A stretch of DNA of 64,000 nucleotides from an uncultured Pelagibacteraceae bacterium (GCA_902609915.1 CACLTO010000002.1:1-64000); one strand, 5' to 3'; shown: positions 30,897-42,011, counted from the stretch's first letter. The notes: generated by a model not told the origin, from the letters alone. Translations and numbers: made by a program.

Positions 30897-31165
30897 TAGT
30901 GAAGAACCCTTTCTTTTTGAATTAATTCAAAATAAATACGATAAAAAGCTAGACGTGATTTTCTCATAAAATCATCCCACTCTTTATCAGTGTTAGTGTT
31001 TAACCAAGGTAGTTCTGATTCTTTAAGATTAAATAATTCAATAAAAACTCTATCAATTGAACTAAGTAACTTACTGATATCTTTCTCGCCCTGAACAGCT
31101 ATTAAGTTAATAAGCTTTTCGTGATCTGAGAGTGATTTTATCTTTTTTGATTTTTTGACCTTCAT
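30896..31165 (-). CDS. Small hypothetical protein, first gene of the island operon
   Basis: ATG 31165 (MKVKKSKKIK) preceded by AGGAAGG; the track start at 31192 lacks this RBS. Confidence 0.6.
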   Translation of the reverse strand: MKVKKSKKIKSLSDHEKLINLIAVQGEKDISKLLSSIDRVFIELFNLKESELPWLNTNTDKEWDDFMRKSRLAFYRIYFELIQKERVLH

Positions 31166-31357
31166 ATTTACCTTCCTGAACGTTAAGCTCAAAAAAGATA
31201 AATCTGTCTATTTTACTGACCATATATATTTTACCATTTAGAACTTTCGTTCTTAATTGTTAGTTTTAGGTAAACGATTTTTAGATTGCGTACACTTATT
31301 CCAATTAAGTCTCAGATAAAACTAAAAGTTTTACCTCTTAAAAGGTCGGCAATGCAC

Positions 31358-31412
31358 TGAAGGCAGGAAATATACACTGGTCAGTAAAATTTATGTATAT
31401 ATCTTGCCTTCA
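31358..31412. repeat. Long imperfect inverted repeat / stem-loop
   Basis: TGAAGGCAGGAAATATAC (31358-31375) pairs with GTATATATCTTGCCTTCA (31395-31412), 16/18 identical arms, 19-nt loop. Confidence 0.75.
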
Positions 31413-31524
31413 ACAAACATTTAAACCTTACCTAAAGAATACTATATAAGATTTTAAATATTTTTTCAATTTATAAATTTTTTGCATAGCAAAGATCTAA
31501 AAGTTTGTCTCAGACATTGATTTT

Positions 31525-31544
31525 GTTGGTAAATAGTTGGTAAA
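31525..31544 (+). repeat. Paired GTTGGTAAA direct repeats near right island end
   Basis: GTTGGTAAATAGTTGGTAAA; counterpart of 19172-19192. Confidence 0.7.
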
Positions 31545-31618
31545 TTTTTATAGAAAAAAAAGTCCTCTAATGGAGGTTGATTTTAAATACCAATTTAAGA
31601 TATTTTTTTGAGTCGTAA

Positions 31619-31660
31619 ATTATAAGTGTACTGCTCTAACCAACTGAGCTACAGGCCCTT
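31619..31660 (-). pseudogene. Truncated 5' half of the CAU tRNA (displaced att site)
   Basis: AGTGTACTGCTCTAACCAACTGAGCTACAGGCCCTT is identical to the intact tRNA from anticodon loop to 2 nt beyond the 5' end; no T-arm follows. Confidence 0.9.
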
Positions 31661-31752
31661 AATAAGTTTGTTGTTTACAACGTTTTTCATCACCACGCAA
31701 GTTGAGATATTTTGTTTTTAATTTATGATAATGATTTAATTGATATTGAAAT

Positions 31753-32610
31753 ATGAATAAAAATACAAAAAATCTCTCGATCTTTAAGTTTTTCAAAAAT
31801 TCAAAAAAATTTTCTATCAAATGGAGCAGTTATTTTCAAGTTTATGAAAAAATTTTTTCAGAATATAGAAATAAAAAAATCAAATTTGTTGAGATAGGTG
31901 TTGCAAATGGTGGCTCTTTACTTATGTGGCAAAAATACTTTGGCAAAAAAGCAAAAATAATTGGTATCGATCTTAATCCCAAGGCTAAAAAACTAGAAAA
32001 AAACGGTTTCAAAATTTACATCGGCAATCAAAGTGATAAAAATTTTTGGGATAATTTCTATAAAAAAGAGGGTAAAGTAGATATTATCCTGGATGATGGT
32101 GGTCATAAGAATTTACAGCAAATAAGCACTGTACATTATTCTTTACCTTTTATTAGAGATGGTGGAAAAATTATCGTTGAAGACACAGGTACAAGCTATA
32201 TTAAAAAAGAATTTAACAATCCATCTAGATATTCTTTTATGAATTATGCGAAAAATATAATTGATAATATTCATAGGAGGTCACCATTATTGAAAAAAAA
32301 ATTGAGTTTTTACTCAAAAAAAATTTTTTTAGTTGAATTTTTCGAGTCAATTGTTGTTTTTTCAATAGACTCAAAAAAATGCTTCCAAAATAAGGAGGTC
32401 TATAATAAAGCACAGAATGAGTGGGCAATTGATTATCGTCATAATGAGTATTTTGGAAAATTAAAAATGAAACTCGATCGAAAATATGGCCTCTTAAATA
32501 AAAGAAGTCCCTTAAGGAGAATTATAAGAAAAATATTTTATAGAAACCTCATATTCAATATTCTGGATAATATAAAAATTAAAAAAATATTTAAGGAATT
32601 AGAAAATTAG
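31753..32610 (+). CDS. Class I SAM-dependent methyltransferase (CmcI/macrocin-O-methyltransferase-like)
   Basis: KFVEIGVANGGSLLMWQKYFG, IIGIDLNPKAK, VDIILDDGGHKNLQQ. Confidence 0.75.
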   Translation: MNKNTKNLSIFKFFKNSKKFSIKWSSYFQVYEKIFSEYRNKKIKFVEIGVANGGSLLMWQKYFGKKAKIIGIDLNPKAKKLEKNGFKIYIGNQSDKNFWDNFYKKEGKVDIILDDGGHKNLQQISTVHYSLPFIRDGGKIIVEDTGTSYIKKEFNNPSRYSFMNYAKNIIDNIHRRSPLLKKKLSFYSKKIFLVEFFESIVVFSIDSKKCFQNKEVYNKAQNEWAIDYRHNEYFGKLKMKLDRKYGLLNKRSPLRRIIRKIFYRNLIFNILDNIKIKKIFKELEN

Positions 32611-32619
32611 GAAGCTTAA

Positions 32620-32694
32620 TGGTGGGCCGTGTTGGTTACGCTCCAACTACCCCTGCAATGTCAATGCAGTACTCTACTATTGAGCTAACGGCCC
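32620..32694 (-). tRNA. tRNA-Val (GAC), atypical D- and T-loops
   Basis: GGGCCGTTAGCTCAATAGTAGAGTACTGCATTGACATTGCAGGGGTAGTTGGAGCGTAACCAACACGGCCCACCA; all four stems pair. Confidence 0.8.
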
Positions 32695-32697
32695 AAA

Positions 32698-34524
32698 TTA
32701 ACTTTCTAAGAAGCTTTTAAGTTGTTTTGACCTACTTGGATGCTTTAGTTTTCTTAAAGCCTTCGCTTCTATTTGACGTATTCTCTCTCTAGTGACAGAA
32801 AATTGTAACCCCACTTCTTCTAAAGTATGATCAGTATTCATTCCAACTCCAAATCTCATTCTTAAAACACGCTCTTCCCTTGGTGTTAAAGTTGAAAGTA
32901 TTTTTGTAGTTGCTTCTCCTAAATTTGATTTAATTGCTTGCTCTAATGGTGCTAGAGCTTTTGTATCTTCAATAAAGTCACCCAGACTACTGTCTTCTTC
33001 ATCCCCAACTGGTTTTTCTAAAGACACAGGTTCTTTTGAAATTTTTAAAACTTTCCTAACTTTATCTAAAGGCATTCTTAGTTTTTTAGCCAACTCTTCA
33101 GGAGTTGCTTCTCTTCCAAACTCACTCAAAATTAATCTTTGAGTTCTTACTATTTTGTTAATTGTTTCGATCATGTGCACAGGAATTCTTATTGTTCTTG
33201 CCTGATCTGCAATTGATCTGGTTATTGCTTGTCTAATCCACCAAGTTGCATATGTAGAAAATTTATATCCCCTTCGGTATTCGAACTTATCCACTGCTTT
33301 CATCAATCCGATGTTACCTTCTTGGATCAAGTCTAAAAACTGAAGACCTCTGTTTGTATATTTTTTAGCAATTGATATTACTAATCTTAAATTAGCCTCT
33401 ACCATTTCTTTTTTAGCTATTCTGGATTCTTTTTCGCCTTTTTGTACACGACTAACTAACTTTTTAAAATCAGTAACTGACATTCCAAGTTTGTGACTAA
33501 TTTCAACTAATCTTTCTCTAATATTCTTGAATTCTTCTTTATTTTTACTAAAAAATTGTTTCCAAAGCGTATTTGTGTCCAAAAATTTTTTCAAATTAGG
33601 ATTAATTTCATTTCCAATATAAAATTTAATAAATTCATTTCTTGGTATTTTTTGATTCATTGCTAGTCTCAAAAGATTACCTTCTAAAGAAATTATTTTT
33701 TTATTTTCCACATAATGCTTTTGCACGAGTTCCTCTAATACCGAAGGAGATAATTGTAATGACTTAATATTTTCCAAAATATCATTTACAGTTTTTTCAT
33801 ATCCTCTCACTTTAGAAGGTGAAAATGTTTTAGAATTAAGAATACAATCTAGTTTTTCTTTTTGATATTTTATTAATTTACGATACTCTTTTGTAAGCAA
33901 ATGAACTGTCTTTAGAACTTTTGGTTTGATTTCTGACTCCATTGCTGCAAGAGTTGGGTTGAAATCATCATCACTTTCATCGGATGAATTTTCATCTTTC
34001 TCATCTTCGCCAGCATTTTTTTGTTTAGCACTTGGACCAGTATTTTCATCTTCCATATAGTTTGTATCTATGTCGATTATTTCTCTGACAAGAATTTCAT
34101 CTTTTTGTAATTTATCGTCCCAATCAAAAAACTGTTGAGCTGTAATCGGACTTTGGGACAAAGCGATCAGCATTACATCTTTTCCTGCCTCAATTCGCTT
34201 TGCTATAGCTATTTCACCTTCTCTAGACAAAAGCTCAACTCCACCCATTTCTCTAAGATACATTCTTATTGGGTCATCACTTTTTTCAATTGTTTTACCT
34301 TCTTCTTTAGATAAATTTTCTTTTTTTCTTAATACTTTAAAGTCTGATTTTTTTTCAACTAATATAATCTTCTCATCTAAAATATGAATAAATGCTTGGG
34401 ATAAATTTTCATCTGAAAGATTTCTTTTACCTAGAGATTTACTTAATTCTTCGTACGTAATAAATCCACGATGGACACCTCTCCCCATCAATCTAGCAAA
34501 CGATTTAGTAATTATTCTTTCCAC
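32698..34524 (-). CDS. rpoD: RNA polymerase primary sigma factor RpoD
   Basis: [23 protein letters not shown]-terminal [20 protein letters not shown]. Confidence 0.97.
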   Translation of the reverse strand: MERIITKSFARLMGRGVHRGFITYEELSKSLGKRNLSDENLSQAFIHILDEKIILVEKKSDFKVLRKKENLSKEEGKTIEKSDDPIRMYLREMGGVELLSREGEIAIAKRIEAGKDVMLIALSQSPITAQQFFDWDDKLQKDEILVREIIDIDTNYMEDENTGPSAKQKNAGEDEKDENSSDESDDDFNPTLAAMESEIKPKVLKTVHLLTKEYRKLIKYQKEKLDCILNSKTFSPSKVRGYEKTVNDILENIKSLQLSPSVLEELVQKHYVENKKIISLEGNLLRLAMNQKIPRNEFIKFYIGNEINPNLKKFLDTNTLWKQFFSKNKEEFKNIRERLVEISHKLGMSVTDFKKLVSRVQKGEKESRIAKKEMVEANLRLVISIAKKYTNRGLQFLDLIQEGNIGLMKAVDKFEYRRGYKFSTYATWWIRQAITRSIADQARTIRIPVHMIETINKIVRTQRLILSEFGREATPEELAKKLRMPLDKVRKVLKISKEPVSLEKPVGDEEDSSLGDFIEDTKALAPLEQAIKSNLGEATTKILSTLTPREERVLRMRFGVGMNTDHTLEEVGLQFSVTRERIRQIEAKALRKLKHPSRSKQLKSFLES

Positions 34525-34590
34525 AGTAAATTTTGTTAGAAGACTTATATAATGTCAATTTGGTAAAAATCCATTGATAATTTATCAAAA

Positions 34591-36366
34591 TTAGTTTGTT
34601 TTTCTCTCGTTTTTAAGCTCTTTTAGCTTATTAAAAGTCGTTTCACTCAAATCTTCTGATAATTTAGATTCTAATTCTTGAATTCTAAACTCTAAATCAA
34701 AATTAAATAAATCTTTGGAAATATCATCAAGTAACTCTATCACTTGATTGTCATTTTTAGGTTTATTTTTTAGAATATATTTAATTGGTGCAAACTTGTT
34801 AATCTTATCTAGTAATTGTTTATCCAAATTAAGACTCTCAATATTAATTTTATCTCTAGACTTTAAGTGATCAATAATAGAATTAAATATCTGCTTATTA
34901 ATTTCTGTGAATAACTTAATATTTTCAACTAGATGAGTATTTTCTTGAAAAAGAGATAAATTGTTAATGAGCAAATATAACAACGAAAACTCTTTCAACT
35001 CAACACCTGTTAGAGCTTGGCTTTCATTAAAAAATTTTTTTGTCGAAGCAAGTGATTTTATTTTCTTAAAAAAAGGCTTATTTTTATTTTGATTTGAATG
35101 AGGAGTTAACTCAGCAATTTTCTCTAAAAAATATTCAAGAACATATTTTTTTATAAAATTATCTTTAATCATATTTGCAATAGATCTCAGTCTTTTCTCA
35201 AATTTTGCCATTGATGAAGGATTGTTATCTGTTTGTTTTTTGTAATGATTAAAAATAAATTGATGAATAGAAAGTTTATTTTGTTTGGTAAAATCTAAAA
35301 AATAATTTTTACCATTTTTATTCACAAAACTATCAGGGTCTTCTTTATTTGGTAAAAATAAGAAAGATATTTGTTTTTCAGGTTTTAACTCTTTTATGGA
35401 ATTTTCAGCAGCTCTTAAGGCAGCTTTGTAACCACTTTCGTCACCATCAAAACAAATTATAATATCATCAAAAAACTGATTTAATGTTAGAATTTGTTTA
35501 TCAGTCAAAGATGTCCCAAGATTAGCGACTACATTCTCAATTCCATTCTTGCTTAGCGCTACTACATCCATATAACCTTCGACTAAAAAAATATGATCTA
35601 TCTTATTTGATAATTTTCTAGCTAAATCTAAATTATAAAGATTAGAACCTTTTTTAAAAAAAACAGTCTCTGGTGAATTTATATATTTTGCTAAATAATC
35701 TAAACTTTCTATTATTCTGCCGCCTAAGGCTATTGGTTGTCCTGAAATATTATTTATTGGAAATATTAATCTTCCCCTGAACCTTTCTACGTAAACATTT
35801 TTTTTTTCATCAAAATAAAATAAGCCGCTTTCTAATAAAATCTTTTCACTAAATTCTTGTCGTAGTTTATCAAAAAGACTTGGATTTTTTTCAATGAAAC
35901 CAATTTTAAATTTTTTAACTTCATCTTTGCCCAATGATCTATTTTTCAGATAGTCTCTAGCATTTGAATGTTTTTCATTTTTTAATAGTTCACCATGATA
36001 AAAATCAACATACTTACTGTAAATTGATAAGTACTCTCTCCATTTTTTTTCTCTTTCTTCATCTTGTTTTGTAAACATATAAGGTTGCATACCTGCAATA
36101 TTTGCAAGATATTTTACTGCTTCTCCAAATTTTAAATTTTGGGTTTTCATGACAAAATCAAAAATATTTCCATGCTCTGATGTTGCAAAACAATGGTAAA
36201 ATTCTTTCTCATCATTAACTGTGAATGATGGTGTCTTTTCATTTTTGAAGGGCGATAGCCCAACATACTCTTTTCCTCTTTTTTTCAAAGCTACAACTTT
36301 AGAAACTACATTTGATACTTTAAGACGAGTTTTGATTTCTTCTAAATATTCTTTTGGGTATTTCAT
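34591..36366 (-). CDS. dnaG: DNA primase DnaG
   Basis: CHC2 zinc-finger region, TOPRIM LVEGYMDVVAL, IICFDGDESGYKAA. Confidence 0.95.
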   Translation of the reverse strand: MKYPKEYLEEIKTRLKVSNVVSKVVALKKRGKEYVGLSPFKNEKTPSFTVNDEKEFYHCFATSEHGNIFDFVMKTQNLKFGEAVKYLANIAGMQPYMFTKQDEEREKKWREYLSIYSKYVDFYHGELLKNEKHSNARDYLKNRSLGKDEVKKFKIGFIEKNPSLFDKLRQEFSEKILLESGLFYFDEKKNVYVERFRGRLIFPINNISGQPIALGGRIIESLDYLAKYINSPETVFFKKGSNLYNLDLARKLSNKIDHIFLVEGYMDVVALSKNGIENVVANLGTSLTDKQILTLNQFFDDIIICFDGDESGYKAALRAAENSIKELKPEKQISFLFLPNKEDPDSFVNKNGKNYFLDFTKQNKLSIHQFIFNHYKKQTDNNPSSMAKFEKRLRSIANMIKDNFIKKYVLEYFLEKIAELTPHSNQNKNKPFFKKIKSLASTKKFFNESQALTGVELKEFSLLYLLINNLSLFQENTHLVENIKLFTEINKQIFNSIIDHLKSRDKINIESLNLDKQLLDKINKFAPIKYILKNKPKNDNQVIELLDDISKDLFNFDLEFRIQELESKLSEDLSETTFNKLKELKNERKTN

Positions 36367-36827
36367 TGTTTATTTAATAATTGTTTTAAAAAGTTCCCAG
36401 CTTTTGAAAAATCAATTTCATCAGTATGTTGTTTTTTTAATTCGCTCATTACTTTTCCCATATCCTTTATAGATTTTGCGCCTAATTTAGAAATAATTTC
36501 CTCGCATATTTTTTTAGTATCTTCATCATTGAGTTGTTTGGGAAGAAAACTTGATAGAATATTAAATTCGTTTTGCTCGATTTCTAACAAATCAGATCTA
36601 TTATTTTTCTTATAAATATCGATTGATTCGGCTCTTTGCTTTACCATTTTTTTTAAAAGCTTTTTTATATCCTCGTCATCAGTCTCTTTTTTATTGGGGC
36701 CAGATCTGTTAGATATATCTAAATCCTTTATTGAGGAGAGTATTAACCTATAAGTTGAGATTTTTGTTTTATCTTTGGCTTTTAATGAGCTTTTATATTC
36801 GGTTTCGATTGTTTCTTTTAATGACAT
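36363..36827 (-). CDS. GatB/YqeY domain protein
   Basis: Typical YqeY composition; FLPKQLNDEDTKKICEEII, DMGKVMSELKK. Confidence 0.88.
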   Translation of the reverse strand: MSLKETIETEYKSSLKAKDKTKISTYRLILSSIKDLDISNRSGPNKKETDDEDIKKLLKKMVKQRAESIDIYKKNNRSDLLEIEQNEFNILSSFLPKQLNDEDTKKICEEIISKLGAKSIKDMGKVMSELKKQHTDEIDFSKAGNFLKQLLNKQ

Positions 36828-36953
36828 GATTTTTTAATTTACTGCAAAGATAAAAATCTTCAAAAGAAAAATTGTTTTTTTACAATTTTTTAATACATCT
36901 CTGTTGCGATAATAAATCAATTATTGTATTAACCTTTAACTTATGAGTTGTAA

Positions 36954-38147
36954 TTGATCAAAAAAGTAAAAAAAATTAACTCAAAAAATTCACAAATCAA
37001 TACAGGTATTTTAGTTCTTGAAAACAAGAGAATTTTTAAGGGTATTGGCATTGGTTATCAAGGAGAAGCAACGGGCGAGGTTTGCTTTAACACTTCATTA
37101 ACAGGATACCAAGAAATTATTTCAGACCCATCTTATGCAGGACAAATTATAAATTTCACATTCCCTCATATTGGAAACGTTGGGACCAATAAAGAAGATT
37201 TTGAGTCTGACAGAATATGGACTAAGGGAGTAATTTTTAATTCTGAGATAACTTCACCTTCAAATTATAGATCTTTTCAACATTTAGATTTATGGCTTAA
37301 AAAAAACAAAATAGTTGGAATTACAGGACTAGATACAAGGAGCTTAACTAATTCAATAAGAGATAAAGGTGCTCCAAAAGGAACTATTGCTTACTCAAAA
37401 AAGGGTAAATTTAATATTAGTAAACTCACAAACTCAACAATAAAATGGAGTGGTTTAAAAAATTTAGACCTTGCAGAGAAAGTAACCACTCCAAAAAATT
37501 ATATTTGGAAAGGACTTCAAACCTGGAAAAAAGGGTTTGGCTTTAAAAAAAATACTAAAAGTTCTTTTCATGTTGTGGCTATAGATTATGGAATAAAGAA
37601 AAATATTTTGAGATACTTTTCTGACTTCAATTGTAAAGTAACAGTAGTTTCTTGCAAAACACCAGCTGAAAAAATTCTAGAACTTAAACCTAACGGTATT
37701 TTTTTATCTAATGGTCCGGGAGATCCAGCGGCGACTGGTAAATATGCAATTAAAATAATTCAAGATCTAATTAAAAAAAATTTACCGTTATTTGGTATTT
37801 GTCTTGGTCATCAAATTCTTGCTTTAGCACTAGGAGGAAAAACAAAAAAAATGAAACTTGGTCATAGAGGTGCAAATCATCCCGTTAAGAATTTAGTAAA
37901 TGATAATGTAGAAATAACCAGTCAAAATCACGGCTTTGAAGTTGTAAAAGAATTTTTACCTAAAACTATTCAAGTTACTCATAAATCTTTGTTTGATAAT
38001 AGTATCGAGGGTATTAAATTAAAAAATAAACCTGTATTTTCTGTTCAATACCACCCAGAGTCAAATCCTGGGCCACAAGACAGTGTGTATTTATTTCAAG
38101 AATTTATTAACAACATAAAAAAAAATGCCAAAAAGAAAAGATCTTAA
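36954..38147 (+). CDS. carA: Carbamoyl-phosphate synthase small subunit
   Basis: [39 protein letters not shown] start. Confidence 0.96.
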   Translation: MIKKVKKINSKNSQINTGILVLENKRIFKGIGIGYQGEATGEVCFNTSLTGYQEIISDPSYAGQIINFTFPHIGNVGTNKEDFESDRIWTKGVIFNSEITSPSNYRSFQHLDLWLKKNKIVGITGLDTRSLTNSIRDKGAPKGTIAYSKKGKFNISKLTNSTIKWSGLKNLDLAEKVTTPKNYIWKGLQTWKKGFGFKKNTKSSFHVVAIDYGIKKNILRYFSDFNCKVTVVSCKTPAEKILELKPNGIFLSNGPGDPAATGKYAIKIIQDLIKKNLPLFGICLGHQILALALGGKTKKMKLGHRGANHPVKNLVNDNVEITSQNHGFEVVKEFLPKTIQVTHKSLFDNSIEGIKLKNKPVFSVQYHPESNPGPQDSVYLFQEFINNIKKNAKKKRS

Positions 38148-41100
38148 AAAGATATTAGTTGTTGGTGCTGGGCCAATTATTATCGGACAAGCATGTGAAT
38201 TTGATTATTCAGGAACACAAGCATGCAAGGCATTAAGAGATGAAGGTTATAAAATTGTTTTGATCAATTCAAATCCAGCGACCATCATGACTGATCCAGA
38301 TGTTGCTGATAAAACTTATATAGAACCTATTACTTTAGAAGTTTTAGAAAAAATTTTAATAAAAGAAAAACCAGATGCAATTCTTCCTACAATGGGTGGT
38401 CAAACAGCTCTTAATCTTGCAATGGAAGCTGAAAAAAAAGGAATTTTGAAAAAATATAAAATTGAATTAATCGGGGCGAATTCTAAAGCAATTGCTAATG
38501 CAGAGGATAGAAAAAAATTTAGAAAAAATATGATCGATATCGGTTTAGATTTGCCTAAATCAGAAATTGTAAACAATATTAAACAAGCATCAAATGCTTT
38601 AAAAAAAATTGGTTTGCCAGCAATTATAAGACCAGCATTTACGCTCGGGGGTCTTGGAGGGGGAATTGCAAAAAATAAAAAGGATTACCTTAAGATTATT
38701 AAAAGTGGATTACATGAATCTCCTGTTAGCCAAGTGTTAGTTGAAGAGTGCTTGGAGGGTTGGAAAGAATTTGAAATGGAAGTTGTAAGAGATAAAAAAG
38801 ATAATTGTATAATAGTCTGTTCAATTGAAAATGTTGATCCAATGGGTACACATACAGGAGACTCAGTTACAGTAGCTCCTGCACTTACTTTGACTGACAA
38901 AGAATACCAGGTAATGAGAAATGCTTCTATAGCATGCTTGAGAAAAATTGGAGTTGAAACTGGTGGTTCGAATGTTCAGTTTGCTATTAATCCTAAGAAT
39001 GGTCGTATGGTAGTCATTGAGATGAATCCAAGAGTATCAAGATCATCAGCTTTAGCATCAAAAGCAACAGGTTTTCCAATTGCGAAGGTTGCTGCAAAAT
39101 TAGCAGTCGGCTACACTTTAGATGAGTTAAAAAATGAAATTACTAAAGTAACCCCAGCATCGTTCGAGCCCAGTATCGATTATGTAGTAACAAAAATCCC
39201 AAGATTTACTTTTGAAAAATTTTCCACTTCCCCAGCAATCTTGGGGACTTCAATGAAGTCAGTTGGAGAAGCAATGGCGATCGGTAGGAACTTTAAAGAG
39301 TCCCTACAAAAAGCTCTGGTTTCTCTTGAAACTGGTTTTTCAGGATTAGATAGTGTCTTTGATTTAAAAAAAAAACAAATAGAAAAAAAACTTAAAGACA
39401 ATATTCCAAATAAATTACTCTTGGTTGCTGAAGCAATTAGAAAAAAAATTAATTTAAAGAGAATATTTTTATTAACTAAAATTGACCCATGGTTCTTGGA
39501 ACAAATAAAAGAATTAGTGGATAATGAAATTAAGATTAAAAATAATGGATTACCAAACAATTTTAACGAATTTAATATGATAAAATCTATTGGTTTTTCT
39601 GACAAAAAATTAGCAGAATTGACCAATACCTCGGAGAATATAGTCAGACAAAAAAGATCTGCACTTAAAATTTTACCAGTATTTAAAAAAGTTGATACTT
39701 GTGCTGCTGAGTTTAAATCTTTCACGCCCTATATGTACTCAACTTACCAACGAAATTTCTCAATTAAATCTGACTGTGAGGCTAATCCATCTATGAGGAA
39801 AAAAATTATAATATTAGGTGGAGGACCTAACAGAATAGGACAAGGAATTGAATTTGACTATTGTTGTTGTCAGGCAAGTTTTTCTCTTAAAGATGCAGGT
39901 TTTGAAACCATTATGGTTAATTGTAATCCTGAAACAGTTTCAACTGATTATGACACAAGTGATAGGTTATATTTTGAGCCATTAAAAGAGGAATATGTTT
40001 TTAATATAATTAAGAAAGAAAAAGAAAAAGGAAACTTAATTGGGATTATCGCACAGTTTGGTGGTCAAACTCCTATTAAACTAGCAAAGTTTTTGCACGA
40101 AAATAAACTTCCAATTTTAGGAACACAATATACTTCAATAGATTTAGCAGAAGACAGGGATCTGTTTAGAAATCTTCTCAATAAATTGAAACTTAAACAA
40201 GCAGAAAGTGGAATTGCAAAAACTTACAAACAAGCAATCCAAATTGCTGAGAAAATTGGCTTACCGCTAGTCGTTAGACCTTCATATGTATTAGGTGGTA
40301 GAGCAATGGAAATTGTTCATGAAAAAAGTCAGCTTAAAAAATTTGTTCAAGAGGCGTTCAAAGCTGCTGAGGATAACCCAATTTTGATAGATAAGTTTAT
40401 TGATCATGCGATGGAAGTCGACGTAGATGCAATATCAGATGGAAAGCAAGTTCATGTTGCAGGAATTATGCAACATATCGAAGAAGCTGGAATTCATTCA
40501 GGAGATTCTGCTTGTTGCTTGCCTCCAGTATCAATCAAACCTTACTTAATAAAAGAAATTGAAAATCAGACTCAAAAGTTAGCTTTAGCTTTAAAAGTTA
40601 AAGGTTTTATGAATATTCAGTTTGCTATCAAAAAAGATGAGATTTATGTAATCGAAGTAAATCCTAGAGCTAGTAGGACAGTGCCATTTGTCTCAAAAGC
40701 TAAAGGCTTACCTCTTGCTAAAATTGCATCAAGAGTAATGACTGGAGAAAAATTATCCAAATTTAATTTAAAAGATAAATCTAAAAATATGTATGCAGTT
40801 AAAGAGGCGGTATTTCCTTTTAATAAATTCCCTAATAGTGATTTGCTTTTAGGTCCAGAAATGAAGTCTACTGGTGAAGTCATGGGTTTTGATAGGAATT
40901 TTGGAATGGCATTTGCCAAAAGCCAAATTGCATCAGCAAACTCATTACCCAAAAATGGCCTTGCCTTTATATCATTGAAGGATTCCCATAAAGATGAAGG
41001 AATATATTTAGCCAAAGAACTAATAAAATTAAATTTTACTTTATGTGGAACAAAAGGTACAGCAGAATATATTCGTAAGCACAAAATGAAATGTAGAATT

Positions 41101-41349
41101 ATAAATAAAGTGAGTAGTGGTTCTCCTCACATAGTTGACATTTTAGACTCTAAAAAAATTGGACTTGTTATTAATACTGGTGGAGGTGTAAGTGAGCATA
41201 GATTAGATGATGCAATTGCTCTAAGGAGAGGAACTCTTAAAAATAAAGTTCCTTACTGTACTAATATGTCAACTGCACTAGCATGTTTAGAGGCTATTAA
41301 GTCACTTAAAACTAAAAGATTTGAAGTCACCTCTCTTCAGGATATTTAA
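38125..41349 (+). CDS. carB: Carbamoyl-phosphate synthase large subunit
   Basis: Duplicated ATP-grasp; [41 protein letters not shown]. Confidence 0.98.
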   Translation: MPKRKDLKKILVVGAGPIIIGQACEFDYSGTQACKALRDEGYKIVLINSNPATIMTDPDVADKTYIEPITLEVLEKILIKEKPDAILPTMGGQTALNLAMEAEKKGILKKYKIELIGANSKAIANAEDRKKFRKNMIDIGLDLPKSEIVNNIKQASNALKKIGLPAIIRPAFTLGGLGGGIAKNKKDYLKIIKSGLHESPVSQVLVEECLEGWKEFEMEVVRDKKDNCIIVCSIENVDPMGTHTGDSVTVAPALTLTDKEYQVMRNASIACLRKIGVETGGSNVQFAINPKNGRMVVIEMNPRVSRSSALASKATGFPIAKVAAKLAVGYTLDELKNEITKVTPASFEPSIDYVVTKIPRFTFEKFSTSPAILGTSMKSVGEAMAIGRNFKESLQKALVSLETGFSGLDSVFDLKKKQIEKKLKDNIPNKLLLVAEAIRKKINLKRIFLLTKIDPWFLEQIKELVDNEIKIKNNGLPNNFNEFNMIKSIGFSDKKLAELTNTSENIVRQKRSALKILPVFKKVDTCAAEFKSFTPYMYSTYQRNFSIKSDCEANPSMRKKIIILGGGPNRIGQGIEFDYCCCQASFSLKDAGFETIMVNCNPETVSTDYDTSDRLYFEPLKEEYVFNIIKKEKEKGNLIGIIAQFGGQTPIKLAKFLHENKLPILGTQYTSIDLAEDRDLFRNLLNKLKLKQAESGIAKTYKQAIQIAEKIGLPLVVRPSYVLGGRAMEIVHEKSQLKKFVQEAFKAAEDNPILIDKFIDHAMEVDVDAISDGKQVHVAGIMQHIEEAGIHSGDSACCLPPVSIKPYLIKEIENQTQKLALALKVKGFMNIQFAIKKDEIYVIEVNPRASRTVPFVSKAKGLPLAKIASRVMTGEKLSKFNLKDKSKNMYAVKEAVFPFNKFPNSDLLLGPEMKSTGEVMGFDRNFGMAFAKSQIASANSLPKNGLAFISLKDSHKDEGIYLAKELIKLNFTLCGTKGTAEYIRKHKMKCRIINKVSSGSPHIVDILDSKKIGLVINTGGGVSEHRLDDAIALRRGTLKNKVPYCTNMSTALACLEAIKSLKTKRFEVTSLQDI

Positions 41350-42011
41350 TTATTTACCTTCCAATCAGTTTCAAATGTCACATAGTTTAACTGAATACAT
41401 CTTCTCTCTTTAACTATTTTCTTCTTTTCCATTCCATGCCAAGTATTTGGTCCGCTAGTAAATAAATAACCATAATTATGTTTATAAGGAACCGTTTTCA
41501 CTTTTTCTAATTTATCATTGTAAAAATCTGTGCCCAAATCTTCAGACTCGTTAGCATTATTTACAAATATTAATCCTGACATGAGTTTTTCTTTAATATC
41601 ACAATGAGGTTTAAGCCAAAAACCTTCTCGATCACAAATAACTTCCAATCGAACATATGAATTTGATAGATCTTTATTTATCATTTTTGAAACTTTTTCA
41701 TAAACTTCCTTAGACTGTAATTCATTAATAAATTTTACTAAATGAGGAAATTGTAGAGCATTTTCTTTTGTCACAAAACATCTGAATTTAATAGCCTTGC
41801 CACCTGAAGAGTCACCTTCTCTAAACTCTGCTGCACCACCATCGATTGCTCTTGTACCATCATAGTTAAGATTGTGTTTGCTTACATCTGGAATGTCAGC
41901 TTTGACTATTTCTTCTATTGCATCATCTGTAAGAGCGTTATGATATTCATAATGATCAAAAGGAAATTCATTTTTTTTAGATTGTTTTTGAATTGAATTT
42001 AAAAAAGTCAT
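41346..42011 (-). CDS. 2OG-Fe(II) oxygenase-like protein
   Basis: [20 protein letters not shown] and [21 protein letters not shown], HxD...H arrangement. Confidence 0.65.
   Translation of the reverse strand: MTFLNSIQKQSKKNEFPFDHYEYHNALTDDAIEEIVKADIPDVSKHNLNYDGTRAIDGGAAEFREGDSSGGKAIKFRCFVTKENALQFPHLVKFINELQSKEVYEKVSKMINKDLSNSYVRLEVICDREGFWLKPHCDIKEKLMSGLIFVNNANESEDLGTDFYNDKLEKVKTVPYKHNYGYLFTSGPNTWHGMEKKKIVKERRCIQLNYVTFETDWKVNN

Larger units (their letters stand above)
19031..31660. mobile_element. tRNA-associated genomic island (~12.6 kb), no recognised integrase
   Basis: Intact tRNA at the left end; 36-bp exact direct repeat of its 5' half at 31625-31660; accessory gene content; paired GTTGGTAA repeats inside both ends. 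Confidence 0.8.

Noticed and set aside
31559-31590. Rho-independent terminator (CCTC-CATTA-GAGG followed by a T-run, minus strand)
   Set aside because: Stem is only about 4 bp; too weak to call
31193-31616. Retron or RT-associated ncRNA
   Set aside because: Hairpin-rich region but no reverse transcriptase gene in the island
39180-39725. 181-aa minus-strand ORF inside carB
   Set aside because: Fully antisense to a strongly conserved gene, no recognisable domain
40644-41084. 146-aa minus-strand ORF inside carB
   Set aside because: Antisense shadow ORF; no independent support
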